Source: Paraburkholderia nodosa (GTDB lineage Bacteria; Pseudomonadota; Gammaproteobacteria; Burkholderiales; Burkholderiaceae). Taken from it: a stretch of DNA of 64,000 nt. A program made the translations under genes and the position numbers. This document shows positions 8,127 through 16,840 of this stretch, piece after piece (positions within the stretch are counted from its first letter, which is position 1; each line of letters opens with the position of its first letter). Where the stretch lies: the NCBI RefSeq assembly GCF_001718195.1, contig NZ_MCNV01000016.1:1-64000 (forward strand). Reading direction: 5' to 3'. A model generated the notes under the pieces. That model ran no database searches. It was not told the DNA's origin and saw only the letters and a program-made list of their open reading frames with translations.

Positions 8127-8191
8127 ACGATAGCCGCCACTTGTCCGCGCGAAAAAGACTTTGTAAGCTGATCCCCATACCTGTCATGCAT
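8127..8191 (-). promoter_or_regulatory. LysR-linked promoter box, copy B
   Basis: Second copy of the box, in the SDR/LysR divergent region. The 32-base core is 8152-8183. The half-sites ATAC-N7-GCAT (8177-8191) have T-N11-A spacing; on the minus strand CTTTTT (8157-8152) and TATCGT (8132-8127) are separated by 19 bases exactly as in the other two copies. LysR proteins normally bind such sites to autoregulate and activate the divergent gene. Confidence 0.65.
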
Positions 8192-8210
8192 GACTAAAAG
8201 GAACGCGTGA

Positions 8211-9092
8211 ATGGAACTGCGTCATCTTCGTTATTTCCTCGCCGTGGCCGAAGAGGGCAGCCTGACCGTCGCGGCGGAACGTCGGCTGTACACGTCCCAG
8301 CCGTCTCTGAGCCGGCAGATCAGAGACCTTGAATACGAAGTAGGTGCGCAACTGTTCGTGCGTAGCGCGCGTGGCATTGAACTGACCGACGCCGGCAAGG
8401 CATTTCTGGTCCATACTCGCCTCGCCCTTGCACAAGTCGATGCGGCGTGCGAGGCAGCGCGGCGGGCGGCGCGACCGTCCAAGCCGACGTTTGCGGTTGG
8501 CTTCCTGAGCGGACAGGAAGTGACCTGGCTCGCGGAAGCGACTCGCGTGCTCGCGAGCGATCTGCAGAGCATCGAAATGACGGTATCGAGCGAGCACTCC
8601 CCTGAACTCGCAGAGGGATTGTCGACGGGACGGCTGGACGTCGCCTTCATGCGTGCCGAAGCCAACCGACCCGACCTCGATTACGTGACAGTCGCACGCG
8701 AGCCTTTCGTCGTGCTGATGCCAAGCGATCATCGCCTTGCGGCCTTCGATGAGATCGACGTGCACGAACTGGCGGGTGAATTATTCATAGGTGGTTCAGA
8801 CGTAGCCGGTCCCATGCGCGGCGCGATCGAAAACTATCTGGCGACAAACGACGTCGTCATCGAGCCCGCGCATCGCGTGCACAACCTGACGATGGCGATG
8901 TCGCTAATCGCCTCGACGAGAGGCGTCGCACTACTGCCCTCCTATGCCGAGAAACTGCTGCCCTGGTCGGTAACAAGCCGACCACTCAAGGGCGAACCGC
9001 CGAGAATCGAGCTTGTGGTGGGCTATAACCGGAATAACCGCTCAGCGATTCTGTCGACGTTTCTGTCGCGCATCGACCAGATCAAACAATAA
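8211..9092 (+). CDS. LysR-family transcriptional regulator, probable controller of three operons
   Basis: A 293-residue LysR-type regulator. The N-terminal winged helix begins MELRHLRYFLAVAEEGSL, with the recognition region RRLYTSQPSLSRQIRDLE; the rest is the periplasmic-binding-like effector domain (AVGFLSGQEV..). The start has an AAAGGAACGCGTG sequence just upstream. It faces the SDR-MFS operon, and the intergenic box recurs before two further operons, so it is the likely regulator of all three. Its inducer is unknown; the targets (SDRs, hydrolase, GST, MFS) point to a reactive or toxic organic compound. Confidence 0.92.
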   Translation: MELRHLRYFLAVAEEGSLTVAAERRLYTSQPSLSRQIRDLEYEVGAQLFVRSARGIELTDAGKAFLVHTRLALAQVDAACEAARRAARPSKPTFAVGFLSGQEVTWLAEATRVLASDLQSIEMTVSSEHSPELAEGLSTGRLDVAFMRAEANRPDLDYVTVAREPFVVLMPSDHRLAAFDEIDVHELAGELFIGGSDVAGPMRGAIENYLATNDVVIEPAHRVHNLTMAMSLIASTRGVALLPSYAEKLLPWSVTSRPLKGEPPRIELVVGYNRNNRSAILSTFLSRIDQIKQ

Positions 9093-9204
9093 GATGCACG
9101 ACGCGGTGTGGCCTGTGCGGGGTGCAGTCCCGCACGCGTTGAAAGTGCTGAAACGCGCTGAAAGAAGCTGATGCTTACCGGTGTTCGCGCCGTTCGGGCG
9201 GCAG

Positions 9205-10200
9205 CCAAAATGCTGACGACACTCGTGAAGCTCAGATTTCCGCACTTCGCCGCGCTCTCGGAGACGACCGGGCGGCAATACGTACGGTGACCGGGCGCGG
9301 ATACCAGTTCATCGCAGAAGTGCTCCCGCAAGTCACGAATTCGGATAGGCACCCTGCTGCACCTGCAGACGGACCGGCTTTTTCCGGCCTGCCGCTACCT
9401 GCAGAGGTCAGTCCTCTCATCGGCCAGGAAATTGCCATACGCGAGATTTGCCGTGGCCTGCAAACGCATCGTCTGGTCACGCTCGTGGGTACCGGCGGTG
9501 TGGGAAAGACGCGGTTGGCGCTCGAAGCCGCGCACGGGGCCGCCAGGATTGCCGAAAGGCTGCTTCGGATCGCTCCGCGAGCAGTCGTACTTGCAACAAG
9601 CCGCGAAACGCTGCGCGTTGCAGGGGAGCTGATCTATCGTGTTCCGTCGCTCGAGGTTCCGCCGGACGAAAATTGCGATGTCGCTCTCGACTACAGTGCG
9701 GTACGTCTCTTCGAAGAGCGTGTCGGACCGCATGCCGGGCTCAGCGTGGATTCACGGACAGCGTTGAGGCTGAAGTCGCAAATCTTCCGCCGGCTCGATG
9801 GAATTCCGCTGGCGCTGGAACTTGCTGCGGCATGTGTGCCGGCGTTTGGGCTCCAGGGCGTGGCCGACCGGCTCGGGAATCGCTTCCAGCTCTGCCTGAG
9901 CTATGGAGAGCGAAGGCGGAGGTGCTGGTCGCGATCCGGGGCGACGAAGCGATACCGGCGGCCGAATCGATTTTGATCGATGCTCTTGAGACGGCCCAGA
10001 AACACGGATTCCTTGCGTGGCAGTCGCGTTGCTCGTTGAGTCTTGCCTGGCTCCGACACATGAAAGGCGACGCGAAAGCCGCGCTCAATGCCATCTTTCC
10101 CGTGACGCAGCAGTCCGCGGGTGCGGGTGACATTGGCGCGGCAGGTCCGACGCTTACCGGCCGTGAGGCGAATCGCAGAAGCCGGCCGCGCAGATACTGA
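9205..10200 (+). pseudogene. Decayed winged-helix/NB-ARC-type ATPase regulator
   Basis: Three pieces of one large regulator survive. The first is the end of a Trans_reg_C winged helix (ISALRRALGDDRAAIRTV then TGRGYQF). The second is an ATPase domain with a Walker A (VGTGGVGKTRLALEAA), the motif VVLATSRE and RRLDGIPLALELAA. The third, in another frame from about 9895, is a C-terminal helical-repeat end (AAESILIDALETAQKHGF). Intact members of this family are 900 or more residues, so several hundred are missing between the second and third pieces. The N-terminal half of the winged helix is also lost. Non-functional remnant. Confidence 0.7.
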
Positions 10201-10239
10201 GCGCACGGCATCGGTCACGACAGGCTACCTTGCGGGCCG

Positions 10240-10887
10240 TCATGCCTTCGACGACGGACGTGCGTTGACTTTGTCGTACCACGCTTGCAGTGCGTCGAAG
10301 CCCGTAGGAATGCTCAGCTTCATGCCGCCCGCCGCGAAGTCGATCGCAACGAGCGTAGTAATGTCAGCCACCGAGAATGCGTCGCCCGCGACGAATGGCA
10401 CTGTCTTGAGGCGGTCGTTGAAATCGGCAAAGAAGTGCCCGACGCGCAGCTTGCTGCGCTCGACGATTTCGGGGATCTGCTCGTACGCATGCGGGCCTGA
10501 GAGCGCCCGACCTTTCAGCCCGGCAACGGCGTTCCTGACGCCCTCCATTACCGCCGAGAATCCGTCCAGCTCGGCACGTCGTTCCCACGTCGTGACGAGC
10601 GCCTTCGTAGTTGGCGTCGTGCCTAGCAATGCGGGCTTCTCGGGGTAGGCCTCCTCGATGTAACGCCAGATTGCCGGGACTTCGCCAATCGCTGTGCCGT
10701 CTCGCAGCACGAGCGTGGGAACCTGGCGGCGAGGGTTGATCGCAACGTAGGCATCGGAGAATTGCTCTTTGGCGCCGAGGTCCACCGCCTTGGCAGGAAA
10801 TTCGATGCCCTTCTCGGCAAGGAAGATGCGAACACGGCGAGAGTTCGGGGAAGCCTTCGATTCGAAGAAGGTGAGATCGGTGTTCAT
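10240..10887 (-). CDS. Glutathione S-transferase family protein
   Basis: A 215-residue GST. The thioredoxin-like N-domain starts MNTDLTFFESKASPNSRRVR, with RRQVPTLVL (cis-proline) and the GAIGEVPAIWRYIEE-like glutathione-binding turn (residues around 65-75); the helical C-domain contains FVAGDAFSVADITTLVAIDF, the usual N-cap motif. I prefer the ATG at 10887, because GGA is spaced properly before it; an in-frame ATG at 10899 lacks a ribosome-binding site. It would conjugate glutathione to electrophiles. It lies 75 bases downstream of the SDR at 10963 in the same direction, probably in the operon driven by box C. Confidence 0.9.
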   Translation of the reverse strand: MNTDLTFFESKASPNSRRVRIFLAEKGIEFPAKAVDLGAKEQFSDAYVAINPRRQVPTLVLRDGTAIGEVPAIWRYIEEAYPEKPALLGTTPTTKALVTTWERRAELDGFSAVMEGVRNAVAGLKGRALSGPHAYEQIPEIVERSKLRVGHFFADFNDRLKTVPFVAGDAFSVADITTLVAIDFAAGGMKLSIPTGFDALQAWYDKVNARPSSKA

Positions 10888-10962
10888 TGATGGTTCCATC
10901 CAGAAGTGTCGCTTGTATAGGGCTTCGCCGGTTCAGCAGGAAGCCTAAACCGCGTTGAAAGC

Positions 10963-11709
10963 TCAACCCGCTGTCTTGCCTCCGTCGACGGTGAGGATCT
11001 GCCCTGTGACAAACGCAGCACCGTCATTGGCCAGGTAGAGCACCGCCGCCGCGATGTCGTCAGGCCTACCGATTCGTGCGAGCGGAACCGTTGCCGCGAG
11101 CGAGGCCTTGTTCTCCGGCGTGCCGGTGAAACGGTCCAACATGCCCGTGTCGGTGGGACCAGGCGCTACGGCGTTGACGCGAACGCGCGCCGAAGCGGCC
11201 TCGAGTGCAGCCGATTTCGTGATCCCTTCCACAGCATGCTTGCTGCCCGCATACACCGAAGCGAAGGCCGCACCCTCATGACCATAAGTCGAGGATATGT
11301 TGATGATGCTGCCAGCTTGCTGTGCGGTCATCACGCGCAGTTCGTGCTTGAGGCTCAGCAACGTGCCGAGCACGTTGGTGTCGAAGGTATCAGCGTAGCT
11401 CTCGGCAGTCTGATCGACCACAGGTCCCGGTTTACCTTCCGTGCCAGCATTGTTGACTGCAACGTCGAGCCGGCCGAAGCGAGCAACGGTTTCATCGACG
11501 AGGTGACGGACGTCTTCGTCGCGGCGTACGTCAGCCTGCACGAAGAAAGCTTGTGCGCCTGCTTCGCGCAATTCGGCCTCGAGCGCCGAACCTTCCGCGG
11601 CACGGCGGCCCGACACGACGAGACGTGCGCCCAAGCGGGCGAATGCAAAAGCGGTGGCGCGGCCGATGCCCGTGAGGGCGCCGGTGATCAGGACGACGGG
11701 TTGGTTCAT
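10963..11709 (-). CDS. SDR family oxidoreductase (copy 3)
   Basis: A complete 248-residue SDR: TGALTGIG for cofactor, VNNAGTEG, the catalytic ISSTYGHEG and YAGSKHA, ending LTVDGGKTAG. The start at 11709 (MNQPVVLITG) is chosen for its GGAG ribosome-binding site; the frame extends upstream for nine codons without support. It differs from the pair at 4175 and 7314 (no NVRAPYF block), so it is a more distant relative. First gene of an SDR-GST operon behind the third copy of the LysR-linked box, which implies co-regulation with the upstream operons. Confidence 0.9.
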   Translation of the reverse strand: MNQPVVLITGALTGIGRATAFAFARLGARLVVSGRRAAEGSALEAELREAGAQAFFVQADVRRDEDVRHLVDETVARFGRLDVAVNNAGTEGKPGPVVDQTAESYADTFDTNVLGTLLSLKHELRVMTAQQAGSIINISSTYGHEGAAFASVYAGSKHAVEGITKSAALEAASARVRVNAVAPGPTDTGMLDRFTGTPENKASLAATVPLARIGRPDDIAAAVLYLANDGAAFVTGQILTVDGGKTAG

Positions 11710-11883
11710 TTTGCGGCTCCAGTTAGGTAAGTTCATGTCAAACGCAACGCAGAGAGAGCTTCGATTCCAGGGGCGCGCGCAATATCTATTGCTTAATATG
11801 CAGCTCCCGTCACTGGACGCGAGTTACGCGACAGCGACGGTGACGTCGTCCGGCGCGTGTGGAATGCTCTAACTCGTGCATGC

Positions 11884-11948
11884 AGAGTAGCGTTTCAGCT
11901 CGCAACGCAAAAAGACTTTCCAGGCTGACCGGCATGCCTGCGAAGCAT
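11884..11948 (-). promoter_or_regulatory. LysR-linked promoter box, copy C
   Basis: Third copy of the box. The 32-base core is 11909-11940 and the half-sites ATGC-N7-GCAT (11934-11948) form a perfect inverted pair with T-N11-A spacing. On the minus strand CTTTTT (11914-11909) is followed after 19 bases by TACTCT (11889-11884). It lies about 175 bases before the SDR start. The rest of 11710-12221 shows no gene. Confidence 0.6.
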
Positions 11949-12221
11949 GGCTCCGGAGCTGGGGATAGTGGGAAAGCATGACTACCGATCTACGTTAGCG
12001 CGTTACGGTCCCGAAGCAGCGAACCTCATCGCTGGTGGAGCAGCAAATAGCCGCGGCGCATCCGTCACCGGAGCACACCGTTTGCCCTGATTGATGAGGT
12101 ACGCACAGAGCCTTCCGTGCCGGTTTCAGCGGCGCAGAATGGACCGGATGTGGCAACGCATTTAGACCCGTTGCGCCTGATGGCTTCCTAAGACTCGTTA
12201 CGCCTGGCGATTTAGAGCTGG

Positions 12222-12506
12222 GTGCAACATCATGATGGCATCGTTCTCGGCCATCGAGAGTACCCGTGGCATATTGAACTGACTCACCAGCACAATGTGA
12301 CGGTCCCGAATGCACCCACTAAGGAGCATCTCTTGGTCATCTATTTGCCGATGCCTGAGGAGTGGGAAATCGCCGTCGAAAGGTTCCGCGAATTGGGAAA
12401 TGAACCAGTGCCAGCAGAGAATCCGTACTGGGATCGACGGGGTCTGACGTTCGAAGATCCCGATGGCTACCGCGTGGTCCTGCAGAATGCTTGTTGGACG
12501 CGCTAG
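12222..12506 (+). pseudogene. N-terminally truncated VOC (glyoxalase-like) protein
   Basis: The visible 94 residues carry the second half of a vicinal-oxygen-chelate domain: HDGIVLGHREYPWHIELTHQ, then HLLVIYLPMPEEWE and the closing LTFEDPDGYRVVLQN. Intact relatives of this glyoxalase/bleomycin-resistance type are 120-135 residues; the first beta-alpha-beta unit is missing and an in-frame stop lies four codons before the only usable start (GTG at 12222). It is probably a remnant, although a short product could still be made. 12507-12699 holds nothing recognisable. Confidence 0.6.
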
Positions 12507-12699
12507 CGCTGCTGGATCAGGTACTGCGCGGTCGTTCGGACGTGCGTTTGCGGCAGAGAGCCGCGTTCGGCCACGAACGGCCGTTCACAGGCCGAGCGTT
12601 AGTGCCCACGGCCGGTTGCCATATTCGGTGCCTGCGGGGCCCTGAGAGACTCTTGGGAATCGAGCCTCGAATGCCTGAACCTGCGTTACTGCGAGCGCC

Positions 12700-13569
12700 C
12701 TACGGCCCTCGCATGTCGGCCGTCGGTAGTCGGTTCGAGAGCAAGCTGATCTGGGACGCTATCTTCTTCGCATCCTCCGGCGTCGCGGGATTGTAGACAC
12801 ACATGCTGAGATCAGTCCGGCCGTCGACGGAGAAGGTCGAATATTCGAAGGCGAGCGGGCCGAGCACCGGATGGCGGATGCGCTTGATGGCCTCGCCGTG
12901 GACCTCTCGAACCTCGTTGTCGCGCCACATCACCTTGAACTCGGGACTGAGCCGGCATAGCTCATCAACGAGAGGCGCCACCTCCGTTGCCGCTCCCGCA
13001 CGCGCTGCATCGACGCGGAATGCACCGATGATGTGGCGCGCCACGCTCTCCCAGTCATACTGCACGGCGCGCGCACGCGGATCAAGGAAGATAGTGCGCA
13101 GCACATTGCGTTGGTTTGGCGGCAGGGAGCCATAGTCGCCCAACATGACAGTGGCCGCCCGATTCCAGGCAAGGACGTTCCAGGTGGCAGTGCGAATGAG
13201 GGCGGGGCTGGGGTCCAAAGCGTCGAGGACACGCTGCAGCCGAGGCGTGACACCTTCCTTCTCTTGGTAGCGGGCTTCGGGCGGCCGCCCGAGGCCAACT
13301 AGAAAAAGGTGCTCGCGCTCGACATCCGTCAGCATCAAGGCCCGCGATATTCGATCGAGCACATCCGCCGAGGGGGCACCGCCGCGACCTTGTTCAAGCC
13401 ACGTGTACCAGGTGGGGCTGATATTGGCGCGCTGCGCCACTTCCTCACGGCGCAGCCCAGGCGTCCGCCGGCGCTCTGCGGGAAAGCCGAGTACTGCGGG
13501 ATCAAGCTTCATTCGCCGGTCCCGCAAATAGGCGGCGAGGAGGTTTTCGTTGTCCTGGCGCGACTTCAT
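12700..13569 (-). CDS. XRE-family regulator with MmyB-like ligand domain
   Basis: A 289-residue protein: an XRE helix-turn-helix (residues about 10-80, with RRTPGLRREEVAQRANIS and TWYTWLEQGRG) followed by the MmyB-like PAS-related ligand-binding domain (ATWNVLAWNRAATVMLGDY; then LSPEFKVMWRDNEV). This architecture is common in Actinobacteria and Burkholderia, where members bind small, often fatty-acid-like ligands. It is divergent from the epimerase at 13662 with 92 bases between, and two inverted repeats lie in the gap, so it probably represses both itself and the epimerase. Confidence 0.9.
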   Translation of the reverse strand: MKSRQDNENLLAAYLRDRRMKLDPAVLGFPAERRRTPGLRREEVAQRANISPTWYTWLEQGRGGAPSADVLDRISRALMLTDVEREHLFLVGLGRPPEARYQEKEGVTPRLQRVLDALDPSPALIRTATWNVLAWNRAATVMLGDYGSLPPNQRNVLRTIFLDPRARAVQYDWESVARHIIGAFRVDAARAGAATEVAPLVDELCRLSPEFKVMWRDNEVREVHGEAIKRIRHPVLGPLAFEYSTFSVDGRTDLSMCVYNPATPEDAKKIASQISLLSNRLPTADMRGP

Positions 13570-13576
13570 GCTGTTA

Positions 13577-13603
13577 GTAGTCTTACCATAATAAGGTCAC
13601 TAC
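13577..13603. promoter_or_regulatory. Imperfect palindrome, candidate XRE operator
   Basis: GTAGT (13577-13581) and ACTAC (13599-13603) form outer arms, with inner CTTA/TAAG arms inside a TA-rich centre. It begins eight bases upstream of the XRE start codon, a typical autoregulatory position. Confidence 0.35.
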
Positions 13604-13629
13604 TTTACCGGAATACTCGCAAAGCTGAC

Positions 13630-13659
13630 ACTTGTCTCCAGCGAAACCTGGAGACAAGT
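13630..13659 (+). promoter_or_regulatory. Perfect 12-bp hairpin that buries the epimerase ribosome-binding site
   Basis: ACTTGTCTCCAG (13630-13641) pairs perfectly with CTGGAGACAAGT (13648-13659) around the hexaloop CGAAAC. The right arm contains GGAGA, the Shine-Dalgarno of the gene starting at 13662, so the RNA stem would block ribosome entry. It could equally be a DNA operator for the divergent XRE protein. Confidence 0.55.
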
Positions 13660-13661
13660 TC

Positions 13662-14546
13662 ATGCGCGTTTTCATCACCGGCGCTACCGGATTTATCGGC
13701 ATTCCCACCGTTAAGGAACTGATTGCTGCGGGACATAAGGTTCTCGGCATGGCTCGTTCAGACGAGGGAGAAAAAGCCCTGGCAACTATTGGAGCGGACG
13801 TGCATCGCGGTTCGCTTGAAGACCTCGAAAGCCTTCGGAGGGGCGCAGCGGCGGCCGATGCCGTGATTCACCTGGGCTTTATTCACGACTGGTCCAACTT
13901 TGCAAGTTCTTGCGAGGTCGATCGCATCGCAATCGAAGCTTTGGGCTCAGTCCTCGCTGGCTCAGATCGGCTTCTGATCGCCACGTCGGGAACGGCAGGA
14001 CTAGCCGGGCCGGGCCAGATCGCGACCGAGGACCATGACGTGCCGCCAGATTTCCCCTTTCCCCGCGTCTCGGAGCAGACGGCGCTATCACTGAGGGGCG
14101 TGCGCGCCTCGGTGGTGCGGCTTCCCCAAGTTCACAACACAATGCGGCAAGGGCTTCTGACTTACGCCGTTGCTGTGGCGCGCGAGAAAGGCGTGTCAGC
14201 CTATGTCGGGGAAGGACGCAACCGCTGGGCGGCGGCACACATCTCGGATGTCGCCCGTCTTTACCGGTTGGCGCTGGAAAAGAACGAAGCGGGCGCGAAA
14301 TATCATGCGGTGGCTGAAGAAGGCGTGCTGATGCTGAATATTGCCGAAGCAATCGGCCGCGGGCTGAAACTGCCCACAAGATCCATATCCGCGGGAGAAG
14401 CTTCGACGCACTTTGGTTGGCTGGCAATGTTCGCTAGCCGCGACCTTGTGGCATCAAGCGAAAAGACGCGGAGGACGCTCGGCTGGAATCCGACCGGGCC
14501 CGGGCTGATTGCCGATCTAGAACGGCTTGGCGCATCGAATAGCTGA
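13662..14546 (+). CDS. NAD(P)-dependent extended SDR (epimerase/dehydratase family)
   Basis: A 294-residue extended SDR. The N-terminus MRVFITGATGFIGIPTVKEL has the GxxGxxG cofactor motif, followed by VIHLGFIHDW. The usual catalytic Tyr-x3-Lys is not visible: the expected position reads FPRVSEQTALSL, so it belongs to the atypical branch annotated only as NAD-dependent epimerase. HISDVARLYRLALEK and the C-terminal SEKTRRTLGWNPT are typical. It is transcribed divergently from the XRE regulator and has its ribosome-binding site within a 12-bp stem. Substrate unknown. No gene is seen in 14547-14776. Confidence 0.85.
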   Translation: MRVFITGATGFIGIPTVKELIAAGHKVLGMARSDEGEKALATIGADVHRGSLEDLESLRRGAAAADAVIHLGFIHDWSNFASSCEVDRIAIEALGSVLAGSDRLLIATSGTAGLAGPGQIATEDHDVPPDFPFPRVSEQTALSLRGVRASVVRLPQVHNTMRQGLLTYAVAVAREKGVSAYVGEGRNRWAAAHISDVARLYRLALEKNEAGAKYHAVAEEGVLMLNIAEAIGRGLKLPTRSISAGEASTHFGWLAMFASRDLVASSEKTRRTLGWNPTGPGLIADLERLGASNS

Positions 14547-14776
14547 AGCATGCGGGCGCGCCGCACGCTTTCTCGAAGGACCGCTTTCGGCGACCCCGAA
14601 CGTCTCTGGGTCGGCTGAGGCCGACCGCATCGGTGGAGAGGTCGGGCCACGAACAGTCAGTAGCAACCGCTGCATTTGGTCACCAAAGCGTCGTTCCGCC
14701 CCCCAACAAACGCCCCTCTCGGCACATACGCGATGACTGATGCGGAGCCCCACTCCAGTTGTGGAAAGCGTATCGG

Positions 14777-15115
14777 TCAAGTGTGGCGTAGCGCGCGATC
14801 CAGGTCGTCGAGCAAGCGTTGGATCGCCACGCTATTGGGCTTGTAGTACACCCAGTTTTTGATTTTCTTCGAAGTCACCAGGTCTGCCGCTGCCAGCGCC
14901 TGCATATGCGTGGTGACAGTGGGCTGACTGAGGCCAGTCTTCTCGGTGATGAAGCTGACACAGACCCCATCCTTCACAAGGTCCGCGTCCCGCTGCGGTG
15001 GAAAGTGCTTTTCCGGCTCGGTAAGCCAAATGAGTATCGTCAGCCGGTGGCGATTCGAGAGTGCATGCAGCGCCTCCTGCAGCTGGTTCTCATCGACATT
15101 GTCCATTTTCGACAT
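14777..15115 (-). CDS. ArsR-family transcriptional regulator
   Basis: A 112-residue ArsR/SmtB-type winged-helix repressor: ALHALSNRHRLTILIWL, the recognition helix TEKTGLSQPTVTTHMQALAA, and the wing DLVTSKKIKNWVYYKP. No Cys-Val-Cys metal motif is visible in helix 3, so it is probably not a classic arsenic or cadmium sensor. It is divergent from the MFS transporter at 15191 with 75 bases between, and palindromes lie in that gap; it probably represses the transporter. Confidence 0.9.
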   Translation of the reverse strand: MSKMDNVDENQLQEALHALSNRHRLTILIWLTEPEKHFPPQRDADLVKDGVCVSFITEKTGLSQPTVTTHMQALAAADLVTSKKIKNWVYYKPNSVAIQRLLDDLDRALRHT

Positions 15116-15142
15116 TGCTCAGATTTTCCTTGACGGGACCAA

Positions 15143-15184
15143 CCTATATTGTACTCTTTCTATATAGCTACTTATCGATATAGG
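15143..15184. promoter_or_regulatory. ArsR/MFS operator region
   Basis: CCTATAT (15143-15149) and ATATAGG (15178-15184) form outer inverted arms, and the perfect palindrome CTATATAG is at 15160-15167. This AT-rich dyad in the divergent gap is typical of ArsR-family operators. Confidence 0.45.
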
Positions 15185-15190
15185 TCGACT

Positions 15191-16420
15191 ATGGCGACGC
15201 ACGCAATGACTTCCACGAGAACCCAGTCGATCGTACGCACGATCAGCGTTGCTGTCGTCTTCACGCTGTTCGTGGCGGTCGTGTTCGGCTTTGGGCTCTA
15301 TCTTTTTGTGCTGGTCGTGCCAGTGATGCGGCAAAGTCTCGGAATCGACTATACGGCGATTGGCATCGTAACTGGTGGGACCCAGACGGCGTACCTCGTT
15401 GCGGCGTTAGTTTCTCCGCGCCTCACAACCCGCTTCGGCGAGGGGCAGGTCATTGTGGGCGCTGTCACTGCGGCAGCCTTGCTTTTGCTACTGTTCGCGA
15501 AAGTCCAGAGCGTAATGTCGGTCGGACTCGTTCTCGCCGGACTTGGGGCGACGGCGGCTTTCATGATGGTCCCGAGCGTCGGTGCAATCTCCGGTACAGT
15601 TCCCTTCGGGTACCGTTCCCGCGTCAATGGTCTGGTTTCGAGCGGCACGGCCTATGGGCAATTCGCGAATGGTCTTCTTGTGTCGCGGGGCTTACCAGCA
15701 CACAGTTGGCACTCCATATGGATTGTGGCGGGGTCGGTCTCGCTCGTCATCGCCCTTGTGGGACTGCTTGCGCTTCGCCGCTTCGCTCCACAGGTTTTCA
15801 GCCGCAAGGCGCCAAAGCGCGCCGTAAGTCGTCGCGCGTCCGGCGGCCGGTGGCAATTGATGACTCGCACCAACCTGACGGTCTGGATACTGCTCGCGTT
15901 GAGCGGAATGGCTTGCGGGCCGTGGCAAAACTACCTGTCGAGCTTTCTGGCCGATGAGGGACATTCCCTGGCAACTATCGGGCAAGTCTGGTCGACGATT
16001 GGCGCGGTGGGACTGTTCAGCGGATTTGCGGCGGGGATGGCTGCCGACAAGGCAGGGGCACGGATTGCGCTCGCATTCTCCTTCACTGCACTCGCCGGCT
16101 CCGGTCTCCTGATCGCTTTCCATTCCGAAGCATGGCAATTGCGAGCGGCCGCCGTGTGTTTCGGTCTCTCGTTCTATGCGATTTACGGACTGATTCCCGC
16201 GTATATCAGCAAGACTATGGACCCTTGCTCGGCAACCACGGTGTTTGGTGTTGCCAACGTCTTTCTCGGTCTTGGAACGACATTGGGCAACGTGATGGGG
16301 GGCAATTTCGTCGCCTGGTTTGGTTCGCTCAAGGACGTTTTTATCACCGCGTCGGCGATTGCATGCGTGGCGATGATACTCACGGCGACGCTCCGTGATG
16401 AACGAGCGGTTACCTCCTGA
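15191..16420 (+). CDS. MFS transporter under ArsR control
   Basis: A 409-residue major facilitator protein with about twelve helices, starting MATHAMTSTRTQSIVRTISV. The loop RLTTRFGEGQVIVGA follows helix 2, and a basic central loop (RKAPKRAVSRRASGGR) separates the two halves. The extracytoplasmic ligand is unknown; the branch resembles uncharacterised YbfB-type carriers rather than drug pumps. The ATG at 15191 is used because the frame upstream of it overlaps the operator region. 16421-16840 has hairpins but no gene. Confidence 0.88.
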   Translation: MATHAMTSTRTQSIVRTISVAVVFTLFVAVVFGFGLYLFVLVVPVMRQSLGIDYTAIGIVTGGTQTAYLVAALVSPRLTTRFGEGQVIVGAVTAAALLLLLFAKVQSVMSVGLVLAGLGATAAFMMVPSVGAISGTVPFGYRSRVNGLVSSGTAYGQFANGLLVSRGLPAHSWHSIWIVAGSVSLVIALVGLLALRRFAPQVFSRKAPKRAVSRRASGGRWQLMTRTNLTVWILLALSGMACGPWQNYLSSFLADEGHSLATIGQVWSTIGAVGLFSGFAAGMAADKAGARIALAFSFTALAGSGLLIAFHSEAWQLRAAAVCFGLSFYAIYGLIPAYISKTMDPCSATTVFGVANVFLGLGTTLGNVMGGNFVAWFGSLKDVFITASAIACVAMILTATLRDERAVTS

Positions 16421-16550
16421 TATACCGCTTGCACTGCCAATTCGCCGTCCACCGAGCGCCTGCCTGCTGGACCGCTCTGGCTCGCTTTCCGTCGATGGCA
16501 CTGTGTACGGCATGCGACGGTGGTCGGCCAGAAGCTGCCTTTTACGATCG

Positions 16551-16576
16551 CAGCCACTCAGTCATTCGAGTGGCTG
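16551..16576 (+). terminator. Hairpin downstream of the MFS gene
   Basis: CAGCCACTC pairs with GAGTGGCTG across an eight-base loop, followed directly by a second small hairpin (CTGTTCG/CGAACAG to 16591). It lies about 130 bases after the MFS stop and lacks a T run, so terminator function is tentative. Confidence 0.3.
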
Positions 16577-16840
16577 TTCGGCAGCGAACAGCGGACCTTC
16601 TCTAAAAGGATCGAATCGAGAATCCGGCGCTGCAAGCCGCACCACGGACGCGCAGATCGCTCGGCAGATTGAGCCGTGACATGGCGTCAGTGGTGTGATT
16701 GCCTACGTCGAGCGCTTGCCTGATTTGAAGCCCGCGATCGAAACCCGTCGATATTTCGCCCCCCGGTTTGACGTGACCGTCACGATCGCAGTGATTCGTC
16801 GTTCAGCCCGGACGATCGGCACGCGTCTTGCGACCGTGAG

